A DNA stretch of 64,000 bases from Aliirhizobium wenxiniae (GCF_014201355.1 NZ_JACHEG010000001.1:1550001-1614000); one strand, 5' to 3'; counted from the stretch's first letter, positions 9,585 to 18,950 are shown. A program made the numbers and translations. The notes: generated by a model from the sequence alone, not told the origin.

Positions 9585-10592
9585 TCAGCCTTGCCCTGCT
9601 ACCGGCACGCCGGCCAACAGATAGCGAGGAGTCGTCGGCAGTGACGCCGCGGACGTGTTTTTGCGCCGAAGCGCATCGTACTTATCGAAGAAAATGCCGG
9701 TGACCACCGGCACAAAGGCATCCGGACGCGACAGGATATGCCTGATCGCACCTCCTTTGCCCGATTGCCGTTTCACATCGAGAAACTCGCGCAATTCATA
9801 CCGCGCCTTGATGTGGTCGCGGTGATGGGTAATCACCGAACGCGCATCGGGAGACAATTGAATGGCGGCAAGCATGGCGTTGTCGGCCTCATAAAGCCGC
9901 CTCAGGTCCTCGGTGCGATGACGGCTGCTGAGAGAATCGCCGCGTACCACGGCGCCATAACCGCAATGTTCGATCACCTTGTAACGGGCGCCAAGCGCAA
10001 GTGCCCGCACATAGAAATCGTAATCCTCGCCGAGCCGCAGCCCCTCCTCGTAGGTTAGGCCGTTTGCAACGATGAAGGATCGGCGCATGACCGGCTTCAG
10101 GAAACCGGTCTCGCCGCGCGGTTTGCCACGCTGCGAAATATTACCCTCGACGAACTGGACGAGCGAAAGCTCGCGCGCTCGCGACTGAAACCGCGCCGGA
10201 GTAGAAAGAGCAGCAGGATCGGCGACGAAGGCAATGTTGTCGGCGATAAAATCCCATCCGCTTTCTGCAAGCATCGGCGCGAACCGGCCCGGAAAGAAAA
10301 AATCGTCTGCGTCAAGAATTGCGATCAGCGGCGCGCTCGACTGGGCAATCGCCGCATTTCTGGCCGCCGAAGGCCCCTGGTTCTTCTCGAAGGAGATGAT
10401 CTTCAGGCGACCACTTCCATCATTCGCTGCAAGTGCCGCCTGATCCGTTCCGTCGCTGGAGCCATCATCGACGACGACAACTTCAGATACGGCGGCCTCG
10501 CGAAGGGCAGAAGCCACGGCCAGACCGATCGTATCGGATGCGTTCTTGGCTGCGATGATCACACAGATCGTTTCGTCAACGGCTTGCGCCAT
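9585..10592 (-). CDS. exoU: ExoU-like glucosyltransferase
   Basis: This 335-residue family 2 glycosyltransferase has ETICVIIAAKNASDTIG at its start, VVVDDGSSDGT (about 39-49), GPSAARNAAI and AILDADDFFFPGRF (metal site, about 88-101). ExoU adds the sixth sugar (a beta-1,6-glucose) of the succinoglycan repeat. The frame opens at GTG 10616; I prefer ATG 10592 because GGAG lies six bases upstream. It reads in the same direction as exoX, 111 bases downstream of it. The exoU name rests on order next to exoX plus the family fold. Confidence 0.78.
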   Translation of the reverse strand: MAQAVDETICVIIAAKNASDTIGLAVASALREAAVSEVVVVDDGSSDGTDQAALAANDGSGRLKIISFEKNQGPSAARNAAIAQSSAPLIAILDADDFFFPGRFAPMLAESGWDFIADNIAFVADPAALSTPARFQSRARELSLVQFVEGNISQRGKPRGETGFLKPVMRRSFIVANGLTYEEGLRLGEDYDFYVRALALGARYKVIEHCGYGAVVRGDSLSSRHRTEDLRRLYEADNAMLAAIQLSPDARSVITHHRDHIKARYELREFLDVKRQSGKGGAIRHILSRPDAFVPVVTGIFFDKYDALRRKNTSAASLPTTPRYLLAGVPVAGQG

Positions 10593-10703
10593 AAGCTTCT
10601 CCATCGTCCGTTTCACCGCTCATTGGTGCAGACTTATGAACTTAGGAAAATGGCAGCGATGTGAAAGAGCTAATTTTAGGGGCCAGAAATGCCCATCAAA
10701 GGC

Positions 10704-10997
10704 TCAATGATCCTGAATGTGAACCCGAGCTGGCGCCTCGGCTGTCAGGCTGTCGCGAACGCCTGCATCTGATCTCGAGTTTGCCCTGAGACCATCACTC
10801 GAGCGGTCGGCATCCATCTGCGCCTTTTCCCGACGCACCATGTAAACGATGCCGATGAAATAACCGATCTGAAGTATTAGCGCGCAGAAAATAGTCTCGA
10901 TGAGCGCCGTCCAGAAGGAACCGGACATGACGTAAGCGGCAATAGCAAACACGGCGAGTGTGCCCAACATGCTCACGAATACACGCGGTGCGTACAT
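10704..10997 (-). CDS. exoX: ExoX exopolysaccharide production repressor
   Basis: This 97-residue inner-membrane protein has two hydrophobic segments (about residues 6-24 and 29-52) and a hydrophilic tail. The opening MYAPRVFVSMLGTLAVFA is characteristic of ExoX, a small post-translational inhibitor of the priming transferase ExoY. Three ATGs lie in a row; the third, at 10997, is best spaced from GGAGG. Divergent placement next to exoY is the standard arrangement and lets the ExoX:ExoY ratio set polymer output. Confidence 0.9.
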   Translation of the reverse strand: MYAPRVFVSMLGTLAVFAIAAYVMSGSFWTALIETIFCALILQIGYFIGIVYMVRREKAQMDADRSSDGLRANSRSDAGVRDSLTAEAPARVHIQDH

Positions 10998-11723
10998 CAT
11001 CATTCCTCCCGAGGGACTTTTCTTATGAATTTTTAAATTTCATCAGTCCTCTCACATGCCCTTTACATTACTGTGCAGTGAGAGAGTTTTCAAGATTTTC
11101 GCCGGCTCATAAATTTTGACCAGTGAATCTTTCGTAAGGTTCCATCATCGCCCGCTAGGTGCCTTTCAAACGGTTCAACACCCTGTTACCACACACCTGC
11201 ACCACACTTTCGCCACAATTAAGCCTGAATTGGCGCTTCTTGGAACAAATAGACGCCGCCCGGTGCCGAGCGCCCGCGCAATCCGTTCACTTATTGTTAC
11301 AAAGGTCACAAGGCGCCATCATGCGCCTTTTTGCGCCGCACCATTGTATTGCAGTGCAGCAGGCCTAGGCCTTTGGTCCTAAGGACAAGCTACTTAGGAC
11401 CTGAACCTTAAGAAGCGGCGAATGATTAGGCCGCGTAAAATTGACCGTAATACATTCGGATCAAGTTTCGATTACGATTAATATTCGACATCGATTCAAT
11501 TTTACAGGCTTGCGGTAGTATTTGTGTAAGCCTTTATATTTACGATCACAAGCTGCAGCTGTGACGATATCTCGCCTTTTGGCCTCTCACCGGCCCTTCC
11601 CGTCACATCGCAGAAATTTTTGTCTGGCATCAAATTACGAACACAGACTTATTATCACATACCAGCTCAATGAAGCGCCGCTTTAGGCACCGACTATCGC
11701 CAAACCTAAATGGAGCCCCCTCT
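10998..11723. promoter_or_regulatory. Long exoX-exoY divergent regulatory region
   Basis: This 726-base region is low in GC and holds promoters for exoX (minus) and exoYFQ (plus). It contains a nested set of palindromes at 11361-11401: a perfect 12-base AGGCCTAGGCCT and a 9-base inverted repeat GGTCCTAAG/CTTAGGACC with a 9-base spacer. Long upstream regions of exoY are regulatory targets in S. meliloti (MucR, ChvI, SyrM/SyrA circuits). I cannot assign a particular protein to these sites. Confidence 0.55.
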
Positions 11724-12404
11724 ATGAAGTCAGCGACACGTTCGGCAGATACGCCGCTATCAGACCTGGACCATGCCGCCATGACACTCCCGATCGGCGG
11801 CCTGGCCAAAAGAACGTTCGACGTAACCGCAGCAGGCATGGCCCTGATCGTTTTCAGCCCGCTGTTTTTGATGATCATGGCTTTGGTAAAGCTGACCGAC
11901 AAAGGCCCCGCCTTTTACGGACACAGCCGCATCGGCCACAGGGGCCGTGTGTTCAAATGCCTGAAGTTCCGCACCATGGCGGTCAATGGCGATGAACTGC
12001 TTCGGAAGCATCTTCGGGAAAACCCCGAGGCTGCGGAAGAATGGCGCCAGACCCGCAAGCTCAAGGACGACCCGCGTGTCACAGCCGTTGGTCGTGTCCT
12101 GCGCAAGCTCAGCCTTGACGAACTGCCGCAGCTCCTCAACATCGTTCGCGGTGAGATGAGTGTCGTCGGTCCGCGCCCGGTCGTCGACGACGAGTTGAAG
12201 GTCTATGACAGCTCTGCCGTCTATTACCTGCAGACTCGCCCCGGCCTGACCGGCCTATGGCAGATCAGCGGACGCAATGACGTGTCTTACGAGACCCGCA
12301 TCGCATTCGATACGCAGTATGTGCAGAACTGGTCGCTGACAAAGGATGTCTCGATCATCTTGAAGACGATCCCTGCCGTCTGCATGGCCCGCGGTAGCTA
12401 CTGA
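11724..12404 (+). CDS. exoY: ExoY undecaprenyl-phosphate galactose phosphotransferase
   Basis: This 226-residue bacterial sugar transferase moves galactose-1-phosphate from UDP-galactose to undecaprenyl phosphate, the first committed step. One membrane helix follows GLAKRTFDV. The catalytic domain shows KCLKFRTMAVNGDE, DPRVTAVGRVLRKLSLDELPQ and MSVVGPRPV, all conserved in the family. The start at 11724 (MKSATRS) matches ExoY and has GGAG eight bases upstream; an earlier in-frame ATG at 11670 is less likely. It is first in exoYFQ and is likely inhibited by the neighbouring ExoX. Confidence 0.95.
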   Translation: MKSATRSADTPLSDLDHAAMTLPIGGLAKRTFDVTAAGMALIVFSPLFLMIMALVKLTDKGPAFYGHSRIGHRGRVFKCLKFRTMAVNGDELLRKHLRENPEAAEEWRQTRKLKDDPRVTAVGRVLRKLSLDELPQLLNIVRGEMSVVGPRPVVDDELKVYDSSAVYYLQTRPGLTGLWQISGRNDVSYETRIAFDTQYVQNWSLTKDVSIILKTIPAVCMARGSY

Positions 12405-12487
12405 CGGGCATCATAGCCGCACCGCGCGTTATCCGCCGGTGCGGAAATCACCACGAAATACGAAATACAATAAACCAAGGAGATCTG

Positions 12488-13873
12488 ATGGGTATCCGAA
12501 TGGTCTTTCCGCGACGCATCCCGACGCTGGCAATGGCGGCGGGAACATTTGTTTTGTCGCTGACCACATCAGCAGGCGCGCAAACTTCTGCCCAGCCTCA
12601 ATCCCAGACACCCCAGTCCCAAGCCCAACCTCAGGCCGCGTCTGCGGCCCAGCCTGCGACGAAGACCAGCAAGCCCGCGCAAGCGACGGCAGCGGTCGGC
12701 GCAAAGATCCAGGAAGGCGCCTATCGCCTTGGCGTGATGGACAAGCTTCGCATTCGCGTTGCGGAATGGCAGCCGGCAGACGGCAGCGTCCGCACCTGGG
12801 ATGCCGTGAGCGGCGACTATGCGGTCGGCCCGTCCGGAGCACTCTCGCTGCCCTTCATCGGTGATCTCGATGCCGCCGGCAAGACGACGGCGGAAGTCGG
12901 CAAGGCGATCGGCGAGAGGCTGCAGAGCGAATTCGCCCTCCGCAATCTCCCCTCGGCTTCCGTGGAAATCGCAGAATTCCGGCCGCTCTTCTTGGCCGGC
13001 GATGTCGATAAGCCGGGCGAATATCCCTATTCCCCTAATCTGACCGTTCTGAAAGCCGTCAGCCTCGCCGGCGGCCTCAAGCGCTCAGACGCCGGCCAGC
13101 GCTTTGCCCGCGATTTCATCCGGGCGCGCGGCGATGCGCAGGTCAGTGATTCGGAACGCGGCCGCTTGATCGCTCGCAGGGCGCGCCTCATGGCCGAAAT
13201 CGCCAATGCCAAGGAACTGGCCATGCCGCCGGAACTGAAGGATGTGCCGAACGCAAAGGAACTGATGGCGAGCGAGGCCTCTCTGATGAAGTCGCGTCGC
13301 GAACGTTACGAGCTTCAATTGAAGGCGTTGGCCGACCTCAAAACCCTGCTCGATACCGAAGTCCAGTCTCTGGCGCAGAAATCGGGAACACAGCAGCGGC
13401 AGCTCGCGCTCTATAACGACGACCGCGATCGCATGGCCAAGCTCAGCGAACAGGGTCTTGCCACATCCAGCCGCCGTCTCTCGGCGGAAGAGCGTGCAGC
13501 CGATCTCGAATCCAACATGCTGGATACGGATACGGCTTCGCTGCGCGCCAAGCAGGATATCAACAAGGCCAACCAGGACGAGATCAACCTTCGCAACGAC
13601 TGGGATGCCCAGCGCGCTCAGGAACTGCAGGACACCGAGGCGCAGCTGGAAAAGCTCGGCCTTGAACTCTCGACTAGCCGTGAACTGATGCAGGAAGCCC
13701 TGGCGCAGTCGGCCGAAGCCCTGAAGTTCGACCCGTCCAACAAGGACGCGACGATCAAATACGTCATCGTCCGGGATAATGGCGACGGTCCGAAACAGAT
13801 CACCGTCGATGAAAACGCCATGCTGCGTCCCGGTGACGTGATCAAGGTATCATCAGACCTTCTGATGCAGTGA
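12488..13873 (+). CDS. exoF: ExoF polysaccharide export protein
   Basis: This 461-residue periplasmic/outer-membrane polysaccharide export (OPX/Wza-like) protein has a signal peptide ending near residue 31 (SAGAQ), a low-complexity Gln/Ala/Ser linker (about 32-60), a PES domain (YRLGVMDKLRIRVAEW, then SGDYAVGPSGALSLPFIGDLD) and a SLBB-like segment (FLAGDVDKPGEYPYSPNLTVL). The C-terminal half is a long coiled coil rich in Glu, Ala, Lys and Gln. ExoF is needed for galactosyl transfer and export in S. meliloti. AAGGAG precedes the ATG. Confidence 0.92.
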   Translation: MGIRMVFPRRIPTLAMAAGTFVLSLTTSAGAQTSAQPQSQTPQSQAQPQAASAAQPATKTSKPAQATAAVGAKIQEGAYRLGVMDKLRIRVAEWQPADGSVRTWDAVSGDYAVGPSGALSLPFIGDLDAAGKTTAEVGKAIGERLQSEFALRNLPSASVEIAEFRPLFLAGDVDKPGEYPYSPNLTVLKAVSLAGGLKRSDAGQRFARDFIRARGDAQVSDSERGRLIARRARLMAEIANAKELAMPPELKDVPNAKELMASEASLMKSRRERYELQLKALADLKTLLDTEVQSLAQKSGTQQRQLALYNDDRDRMAKLSEQGLATSSRRLSAEERAADLESNMLDTDTASLRAKQDINKANQDEINLRNDWDAQRAQELQDTEAQLEKLGLELSTSRELMQEALAQSAEALKFDPSNKDATIKYVIVRDNGDGPKQITVDENAMLRPGDVIKVSSDLLMQ

Positions 13874-13883
13874 TAGGTGGCGA

Positions 13884-15143
13884 ATGAAGATCGCTCGGTC
13901 GATGTTGGTCGACCCTGACAGGAACCAGGTTTATGGGATAGCGGCAGTGGCGCTATCCTTCTTCGTCTTCGCCTATTCCAGCCTTTTCGGGCAGGTGTCG
14001 ATCCTGGCCTATTACGGGCTCTGGTTTCCGCTGATCCTGGTTGATTACAAACGGGTGCTGGGCAACTATTTCAGATATCTCTGGATAATCGCCTTCCCGC
14101 TTCTCTGTTTCCTGTCGGCCTTCTGGTCGCCGGCACCATCGGTGTCGCTGAGGACGGCAATCCAGCTGCTTACCCATCTGATCTGCGCCCTGATCGCAAT
14201 GCGCACGATCAGCGTGCTGACACTGACACGCGGCTCGATCGTCGGCACTGTCGTGGTCATGCTCTATTCGATCGTCTTCGGCCATTACAGCTATGACGCG
14301 ATGGATGGCAGCTACAGCTTCGTCGGATCCTTCGCTTCCAAGAATCAGCTCGGGCTCTACGCCTCGCTCGGCATCGTCTTTTCGGTTCTTTATGCGATTG
14401 TCTTCCGCCGCCGGGATATCTGGCTGGCGGGCGCGGGTGCAGCCGCTCTTCTATGCGCCTACTGCCTGATGGCCTCCCAGTCGGCCACCTCCGTGATCAC
14501 CACGGCGGGGCTAATCGCCGCCTGTATCGCCTACCTGCCCTTCGGTCTTCTGGGGCCGAGCAGCCGCAAGCTTCTCTTCGTCGGCGTCGTCGTGGTCGGC
14601 TTGGCCATCGTGGTGGCCGGCCTGCAGATGGGGGCGGTGGATGCGATCCTCGGCCTGTTCGGCAAGGATTCGACGCTGACGGGTAGAACCTATCTCTGGC
14701 AACAGGGTATCGAGGCCGCCCATCTCAACCCGGTCCTCGGCATGGGTTATCAAGGTTTCTGGGTCCAGGGTTTTGCCAAACCGGAACAGCTTTGGGACGA
14801 GTTTTTCATCACCACCCGCACAGGCTTCCACTTCCATAACACCTATATCGAGGTGGCCGTGGAGAACGGCTTGGTCGGCCTTGCGCTGCTTGTCTTCATG
14901 TTGCTGCGAAACGTCTTCGGCCATCTCGGCGCCATGCTGAACCGGCACAATGATCCGTCATCCATCGTCCTGTTCGCCGTCAGCCTTTTGCTGCTGATGC
15001 GATCCTTCGTCGAGATCGACGTGATCTTCCCCTATCAGATCGGCTCTTTCCTGATGTTCTATGCCGCTGGAAAACTGACCCTTCGGCGGCCCGTGCCTCA
15101 ACGTCCTCAGCACAGATACGGGCACCACCCGATCGTCGCCTGA
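13884..15143 (+). CDS. exoQ: ExoQ succinoglycan polymerase (Wzy-like)
   Basis: This 419-residue integral-membrane protein has about ten to twelve hydrophobic helices and an O-antigen ligase/polymerase (Wzy_C) signature in its second half (LTGRTYLWQQGIEAAHLNP, then FHFHNTYIEVAVENGLVGL). ExoQ joins octasaccharide repeats into high molecular weight polymer. It follows exoF by 10 bases with AGGTGG before the ATG and is the last gene of exoYFQ, ending at the hairpin at 15158-15187. Confidence 0.9.
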   Translation: MKIARSMLVDPDRNQVYGIAAVALSFFVFAYSSLFGQVSILAYYGLWFPLILVDYKRVLGNYFRYLWIIAFPLLCFLSAFWSPAPSVSLRTAIQLLTHLICALIAMRTISVLTLTRGSIVGTVVVMLYSIVFGHYSYDAMDGSYSFVGSFASKNQLGLYASLGIVFSVLYAIVFRRRDIWLAGAGAAALLCAYCLMASQSATSVITTAGLIAACIAYLPFGLLGPSSRKLLFVGVVVVGLAIVVAGLQMGAVDAILGLFGKDSTLTGRTYLWQQGIEAAHLNPVLGMGYQGFWVQGFAKPEQLWDEFFITTRTGFHFHNTYIEVAVENGLVGLALLVFMLLRNVFGHLGAMLNRHNDPSSIVLFAVSLLLLMRSFVEIDVIFPYQIGSFLMFYAAGKLTLRRPVPQRPQHRYGHHPIVA

Positions 15144-15157
15144 CGCAACAAAAGCAA

Positions 15158-15187
15158 ACGGCCCGGAGCAGAAGCCCCGGGCCGTTT
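15158..15187 (+). terminator. Terminator after exoQ
   Basis: A ten-base stem (AACGGCCCGG at 15158-15167, pairing with 15178-15187) is followed on the plus strand by TTTTCATTTC. It separates exoYFQ from the convergent minCDE operon and may act on both. Confidence 0.85.
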
Positions 15188-15208
15188 TCATTTCAAGTCT
15201 TGGGAGAC

Positions 15209-15472
15209 TTAGGCTGCCCTTGCGGCATCGAGCGGAATCTCGACATCGATTTCGAGGATCGAGACATTCTCGTCGCGATCAACCTTCACCGTGACGCGGT
15301 CGCCATCGAGCTGCACATGCTTGGCGATGACGGCGAGGATTTCTTCACGCAGGATCGCGGTCAGGTCGGAGCCGGTAGATGCCCGCTCATGCGCCAGCAG
15401 AACCTGCAGGCGTTCCCGTGCAGCAGGCGCCGAGCGTCGCGCCGAACGAGTGAAAAGACGCAGTATGCTCAT
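15209..15472 (-). CDS. minE: MinE division-site topological specificity factor
   Basis: This 87-residue MinE stimulates MinD ATPase at the membrane and drives Min oscillation. The N-terminal membrane-targeting and anti-MinCD helix region ([20 protein letters not shown]) is followed by the beta dimerisation domain ([13 protein letters not shown] and [11 protein letters not shown]). It overlaps minD by four bases (ATGA), so the two are translationally coupled. Length is normal for alphaproteobacteria. Confidence 0.95.
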   Translation of the reverse strand: MSILRLFTRSARRSAPAARERLQVLLAHERASTGSDLTAILREEILAVIAKHVQLDGDRVTVKVDRDENVSILEIDVEIPLDAARAA

Positions 15473-16284
15473 GCGGCCTTCCTTCCGAAAAGTTTTCCGA
15501 AGATGCCGCGCTTTTCGCCCGGCACCGTCACAGGTACGATTTCACCGGCCAGACGGCGGGCAGCTTCAAAATAGGCCTGGGCCGGCGCACTGCGTGCATC
15601 CGACAGCGTGACCGGGGCACCGAGGTTCGATGCCTTCAGGACATCCGTGCTTTCCGGAATGATGCCGAGAAGCGGGATGGAGAGGATTTCCAGAACGTCG
15701 TCGACCTTCAGCATGTCGCCGCGTTCCGCACGGAGGGAGTCGTAGCGGGTCAGAAGCAGATGCTTTTCCATCCGCTCGCCATTCTCAGCCTTGAGCGTCT
15801 TGGAATCAAGCATGCCGATGATGCGGTCCGAATCGCGAACTGACGAGACTTCCGGATTGGTGACGACAACGGCGACGTCGGCATGGCGCATGGCAAGCGT
15901 CGCGCCCTTTTCGATGCCGGCCGGGCTGTCGCAGATGACCCAGTCAAAATACCTCTTCAATTCGCCGATAACGCGCTCGACGCCCTCTTCCGTCAGCGCA
16001 TCCTTGTCGCGCGTCTGGGAGGCCGGCAGCAGGAACAGCGTGTCGAGCCGCTTGTCGCGGATCAGCGCCTGCGGAAGTTTAGCGTCGCCATTGATGACGT
16101 TAACGAGGTCGTAGACCACACGGCGCTCTGCACCCATCACGAGGTCGAGGTTGCGAAGCCCGACATCGAAATCGACGACGGCGACCTTTTCATTGCGCTG
16201 TGCCAGCGCTGCTCCGAGTGCGGCCGTCGAAGTTGTCTTGCCAACCCCACCCTTGCCGGACGTCACGACTATGACTTTCCCCAT
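15469..16284 (-). CDS. minD: MinD septum-site-determining ATPase
   Basis: This 271-residue ParA/MinD ATPase has the deviant Walker A motif GKGGVGKTT (residues 10-18), switch I ([13 protein letters not shown]) and Walker B ([16 protein letters not shown]). A C-terminal amphipathic basic helix ([11 protein letters not shown]) provides membrane attachment. It recruits MinC to the poles to block FtsZ rings. It follows minC by 31 bases. Confidence 0.97.
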   Translation of the reverse strand: MGKVIVVTSGKGGVGKTTSTAALGAALAQRNEKVAVVDFDVGLRNLDLVMGAERRVVYDLVNVINGDAKLPQALIRDKRLDTLFLLPASQTRDKDALTEEGVERVIGELKRYFDWVICDSPAGIEKGATLAMRHADVAVVVTNPEVSSVRDSDRIIGMLDSKTLKAENGERMEKHLLLTRYDSLRAERGDMLKVDDVLEILSIPLLGIIPESTDVLKASNLGAPVTLSDARSAPAQAYFEAARRLAGEIVPVTVPGEKRGIFGKLFGRKAA

Positions 16285-16315
16285 ATTGATCTCCTGTATT
16301 GAACCTTGTTCCGGT

Positions 16316-17071
16316 TCAGAAAAGTATGTCTGCCATGATCGTTTCGCCCTCGAGCGAAAGCTGCACGGCGTGCCCGCGAAGGCTTGAATCCATGTCTTCC
16401 GCCATCTTGTAGATACCGTCGATGGCGATCAGTTCCGCCTCCAGACGGCGGCAGAAAATGCGTGCGTTGCTATTGCCGATCGATCCTGCCATCGCCCGGC
16501 CGCGCAGCGTGCCGTAGATGTGGATCGAACCGCCGGCGATAACCTCGGCACCCGATGCAACGGAGCCGACAATGGTGATATCGCCTTCCGGAAAGATGAT
16601 CGACTGGCCGGAACGGACCGGCTCGTCGATGGTAAGCGACTGCGGGATCGCCCGAACCTGCGGCGCTTCCTGACGCTGCGGCGCCGGTGAGACAACAGCT
16701 GCAACCTCGGCTTCGGCCTCGGTTTCCGGCTCCTGTGCCGTTACCTCGACGTCGGAAGCGGGCTTGCCGCCCTTCATCGCAGGCGGCATTTCGGGCGTGA
16801 GCTGCGACGGGCGCGCGCCCTCGATGCCCATGATCCGGACCTTGCGCGCGGCAAGGTCGTCGATCAGTTGTTTCAGTTCGGCCTTCTTGATCGAAAGCTC
16901 CGAGACGTCGAGGACGACGGGCCTGTCGAGAAAGAAACCGGCAGATCGGGCGGCCAGATCGTCGAGGCGTTCAAGCCATTGATCCAGCGGAAGATCCGGT
17001 GAAAGAACGACCGCCAGAAACGAACGGCCCTTGATGCGAATGGAGCGAGCGTCTGTTAGCACTTTGGTCAT
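16316..17071 (-). CDS. minC: MinC septum-site-determining protein
   Basis: This 251-residue FtsZ-ring inhibitor has an N-terminal FtsZ-binding domain (about 1-105), a variable Glu/Ala/Val-rich linker (about 110-145), and a C-terminal beta-helix (about 155-245) with the repeats FPEGDITIVGSVASGAEVIA and GGSIHIYGTLRGRAMAG. The RGxAxAG-like segment is the MinD-binding face. It is first in minCDE on the minus strand. Confidence 0.96.
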   Translation of the reverse strand: MTKVLTDARSIRIKGRSFLAVVLSPDLPLDQWLERLDDLAARSAGFFLDRPVVLDVSELSIKKAELKQLIDDLAARKVRIMGIEGARPSQLTPEMPPAMKGGKPASDVEVTAQEPETEAEAEVAAVVSPAPQRQEAPQVRAIPQSLTIDEPVRSGQSIIFPEGDITIVGSVASGAEVIAGGSIHIYGTLRGRAMAGSIGNSNARIFCRRLEAELIAIDGIYKMAEDMDSSLRGHAVQLSLEGETIMADILF

Positions 17072-17206
17072 CTACGTTAATAAATCGTTGCCCGATGTCT
17101 ACCGCTGACGTGGTTAACAAATGGTTAACGCGACCCGCCCAAATCTTAAGAAGCGGTAACCAACTCGGGTGAAACAGGATCGCGAAAGGTGATGCGGAAG
17201 ACCCTG

Positions 17207-17239
17207 AACCCGCAGCCTTGATCGAGGCTTATGCGGGTT
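17207..17239 (+). terminator. Orphan plus-strand terminator (possible sRNA end)
   Basis: AACCCGCA at 17207-17214 pairs with TGCGGGTT at 17232-17239, with an inner AGCCT/AGGCT pairing, followed by TTCTTTT. No plus-strand protein gene precedes it; the nearest upstream gene, minC, reads the other way. A short RNA ending here is a reasonable inference. A nine-codon frame at about 17192-17221 ends inside the hairpin and could be a leader peptide instead. Confidence 0.5.
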
Positions 17240-17311
17240 TTCTTTTGCAAGCGACGAGCCGGGCACGCCTTGTTTCCGCATAGAAAAAAGTGGCGCGAGG
17301 CGAAACGAAAA

Positions 17312-17334
17312 GAGGCGAGCCATAGGCCCGCCTC
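17312..17334 (-). terminator. Terminator after the MFS permease
   Basis: GAGGCGAGCC at 17312-17321 pairs with GGCCCGCCTC at 17325-17334 with one mismatch, and is followed on the minus strand by TTTTCGTTTC. It lies about 46 bases beyond the permease stop codon. Confidence 0.8.
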
Positions 17335-17380
17335 CGATAAAACACCGTTCTTTTAACACCGGCAGCCAGGCCGGCGAGAA

Positions 17381-18694
17381 TCAGTCTTCCTTGATATGGC
17401 TGTGATGCTTGGTGTCGCGCATCTTCACATAGACCATAAGCGAGATGGCGATCATGATCGTCACATACCAGAAGAACCACTCTTCATGGCCGATCTGCTT
17501 GAACTTCAGCGCCACGAATTCAGCCGTGCCGCCGAAGATCGTGTTGGCGAGCGCGTAAGGCAGCGCGACGCCCAGCGCACGGATATGCGCCGGGAAAAGC
17601 TCTGCCTTCACCACCGCGTTGATCGAGGTGTAACCGGTCACGATCAGCAGGCCGACCAGCGACAACAGGAACGCGGTCAAGGCGTTCGTCGTGGCCGCAA
17701 GCGAGGTAAAGATCAGGTAGGTGAACAGCGTGCCGAGAATGCCGAAACCGACCATCAGCGGCTTGCGCCCGATCTTGTCGGAAAGCGCACCGGCGATCGG
17801 CTGGCAGAGCATGAAGACGAACAGCGCCGCCGTGGTGATCTCCGTCGCCGTCTCTTTGCTGAAGCCTGACGTGTTGACCAGGAACTTCTGCAGGTAGGTC
17901 GTATAGGCGTAAAAGGCGAGCGTACCGCCCGACGTCAGCGCGATGACGAGGAAGGCTTCCTTCGGGTAATGCCTAAACAGCGCCCAGCCGCCGGAAGACT
18001 TCTTCGCGTCCTTGTCCGCATTCTTGAACGACTGCGTCTCGACGAGGCCACGGCGGATATAGAACACCACTATCGCCAGCAATCCGCCGATGAAGAACGG
18101 AATGCGCCAGCCCCAGGACTGCAGCTGTTCTGCGGTAAGTAGCGCCTGCAGCACGAGCAGCACCGCAAGGGCGACGAGCTGACCGGAAATCAGCGTCACA
18201 TACTGGAAGCTGGAGAAGAAACCGCGACGGTTTCGACCGGCCATTTCGCTGAGATAGGTAGCGCTGGCGCCATATTCGCCGCCCACACTGATGCCCTGCA
18301 GCAGACGTGCAAACACGAGGATCGCCGGCGCAGCAAGGCCGATCGATTCGTAACCCGGTGCAATCGCGATCAGGAAGGAACCGAGACACATCAGCGTGAC
18401 GGAAAGCGTCAGGCCGGCCTTGCGTCCCTTGCGGTCGGCATAGATGCCCATGAACCAGGCGCCGATCGGCCGCATCAGAAAGCCCACGGCAAAGACAGCA
18501 GCCGCACTCAGCAGCTCGGCAGTCTGGTCGCCCGAGGGAAAGAAGATGGGAGCGAAGTAGAGGGTGAAGGCGGAATAGACATACCAGTCGTACCATTCGA
18601 CCAGATTGCCGGCAGAGCCGCCAATGATAGATTTCAGCCTGACCTTTTCGTCGATGGGCGACGAGGCCGTGTCTTTTGCCAAGGTGTTATCCAA
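17381..18694 (-). CDS. MFS alpha-ketoglutarate-type permease (MHS family)
   Basis: This 437-residue protein has twelve predicted helices and belongs to the metabolite:H+ symporter branch of the major facilitator superfamily, as in KgtP. Hallmarks are NLVEWYDWYVYSAF at the first helix, FLMRPIGAWFMGIYADRKGRKAGL (loop 2-3 motif) and SVGGEYGASATYLSEMAG. The frame opens at TTG 18694; no ATG lies near. The substrate is probably a dicarboxylate or related acid; alpha-ketoglutarate is the best guess. It is transcribed towards minC and ends at an intrinsic terminator. Confidence 0.85.
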   Translation of the reverse strand: MDNTLAKDTASSPIDEKVRLKSIIGGSAGNLVEWYDWYVYSAFTLYFAPIFFPSGDQTAELLSAAAVFAVGFLMRPIGAWFMGIYADRKGRKAGLTLSVTLMCLGSFLIAIAPGYESIGLAAPAILVFARLLQGISVGGEYGASATYLSEMAGRNRRGFFSSFQYVTLISGQLVALAVLLVLQALLTAEQLQSWGWRIPFFIGGLLAIVVFYIRRGLVETQSFKNADKDAKKSSGGWALFRHYPKEAFLVIALTSGGTLAFYAYTTYLQKFLVNTSGFSKETATEITTAALFVFMLCQPIAGALSDKIGRKPLMVGFGILGTLFTYLIFTSLAATTNALTAFLLSLVGLLIVTGYTSINAVVKAELFPAHIRALGVALPYALANTIFGGTAEFVALKFKQIGHEEWFFWYVTIMIAISLMVYVKMRDTKHHSHIKED

Positions 18695-18950
18695 GAGCGC
18701 AGATCCATTTCTGAAAAGCGCGGCGGCGTAAGGGTGCCAAGGGGGGTGCCACGCATCACAGTCGCGGGCCGCGCCAAAGGGGTGGAATGTCCATTAAAGG
18801 ACTTGGGGTGTCCGACCGTGTTACGCCCGAATACCCCTCGACGCCAGCCCTAATCGATCCGTCAATAAGACATATTATCGCAGTGCAGCATTTTTTCGCG
18901 AGAGAATGGCGACAGCGCCGCCATTCCCGATCTCGCCTGCCTGTTCACCG

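Larger units (their letters stand above)
17072..17380. other. Intergenic region between minC and the MFS permease
   Basis: This 309-base gap contains the minC promoter (minus strand), a plus-strand intrinsic terminator at 17207-17239 with no annotated gene in front of it, and the minus-strand terminator of the permease at 17312-17334. The arrangement leaves room for a short plus-strand transcript starting somewhere in 17075-17150. Confidence 0.5.
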
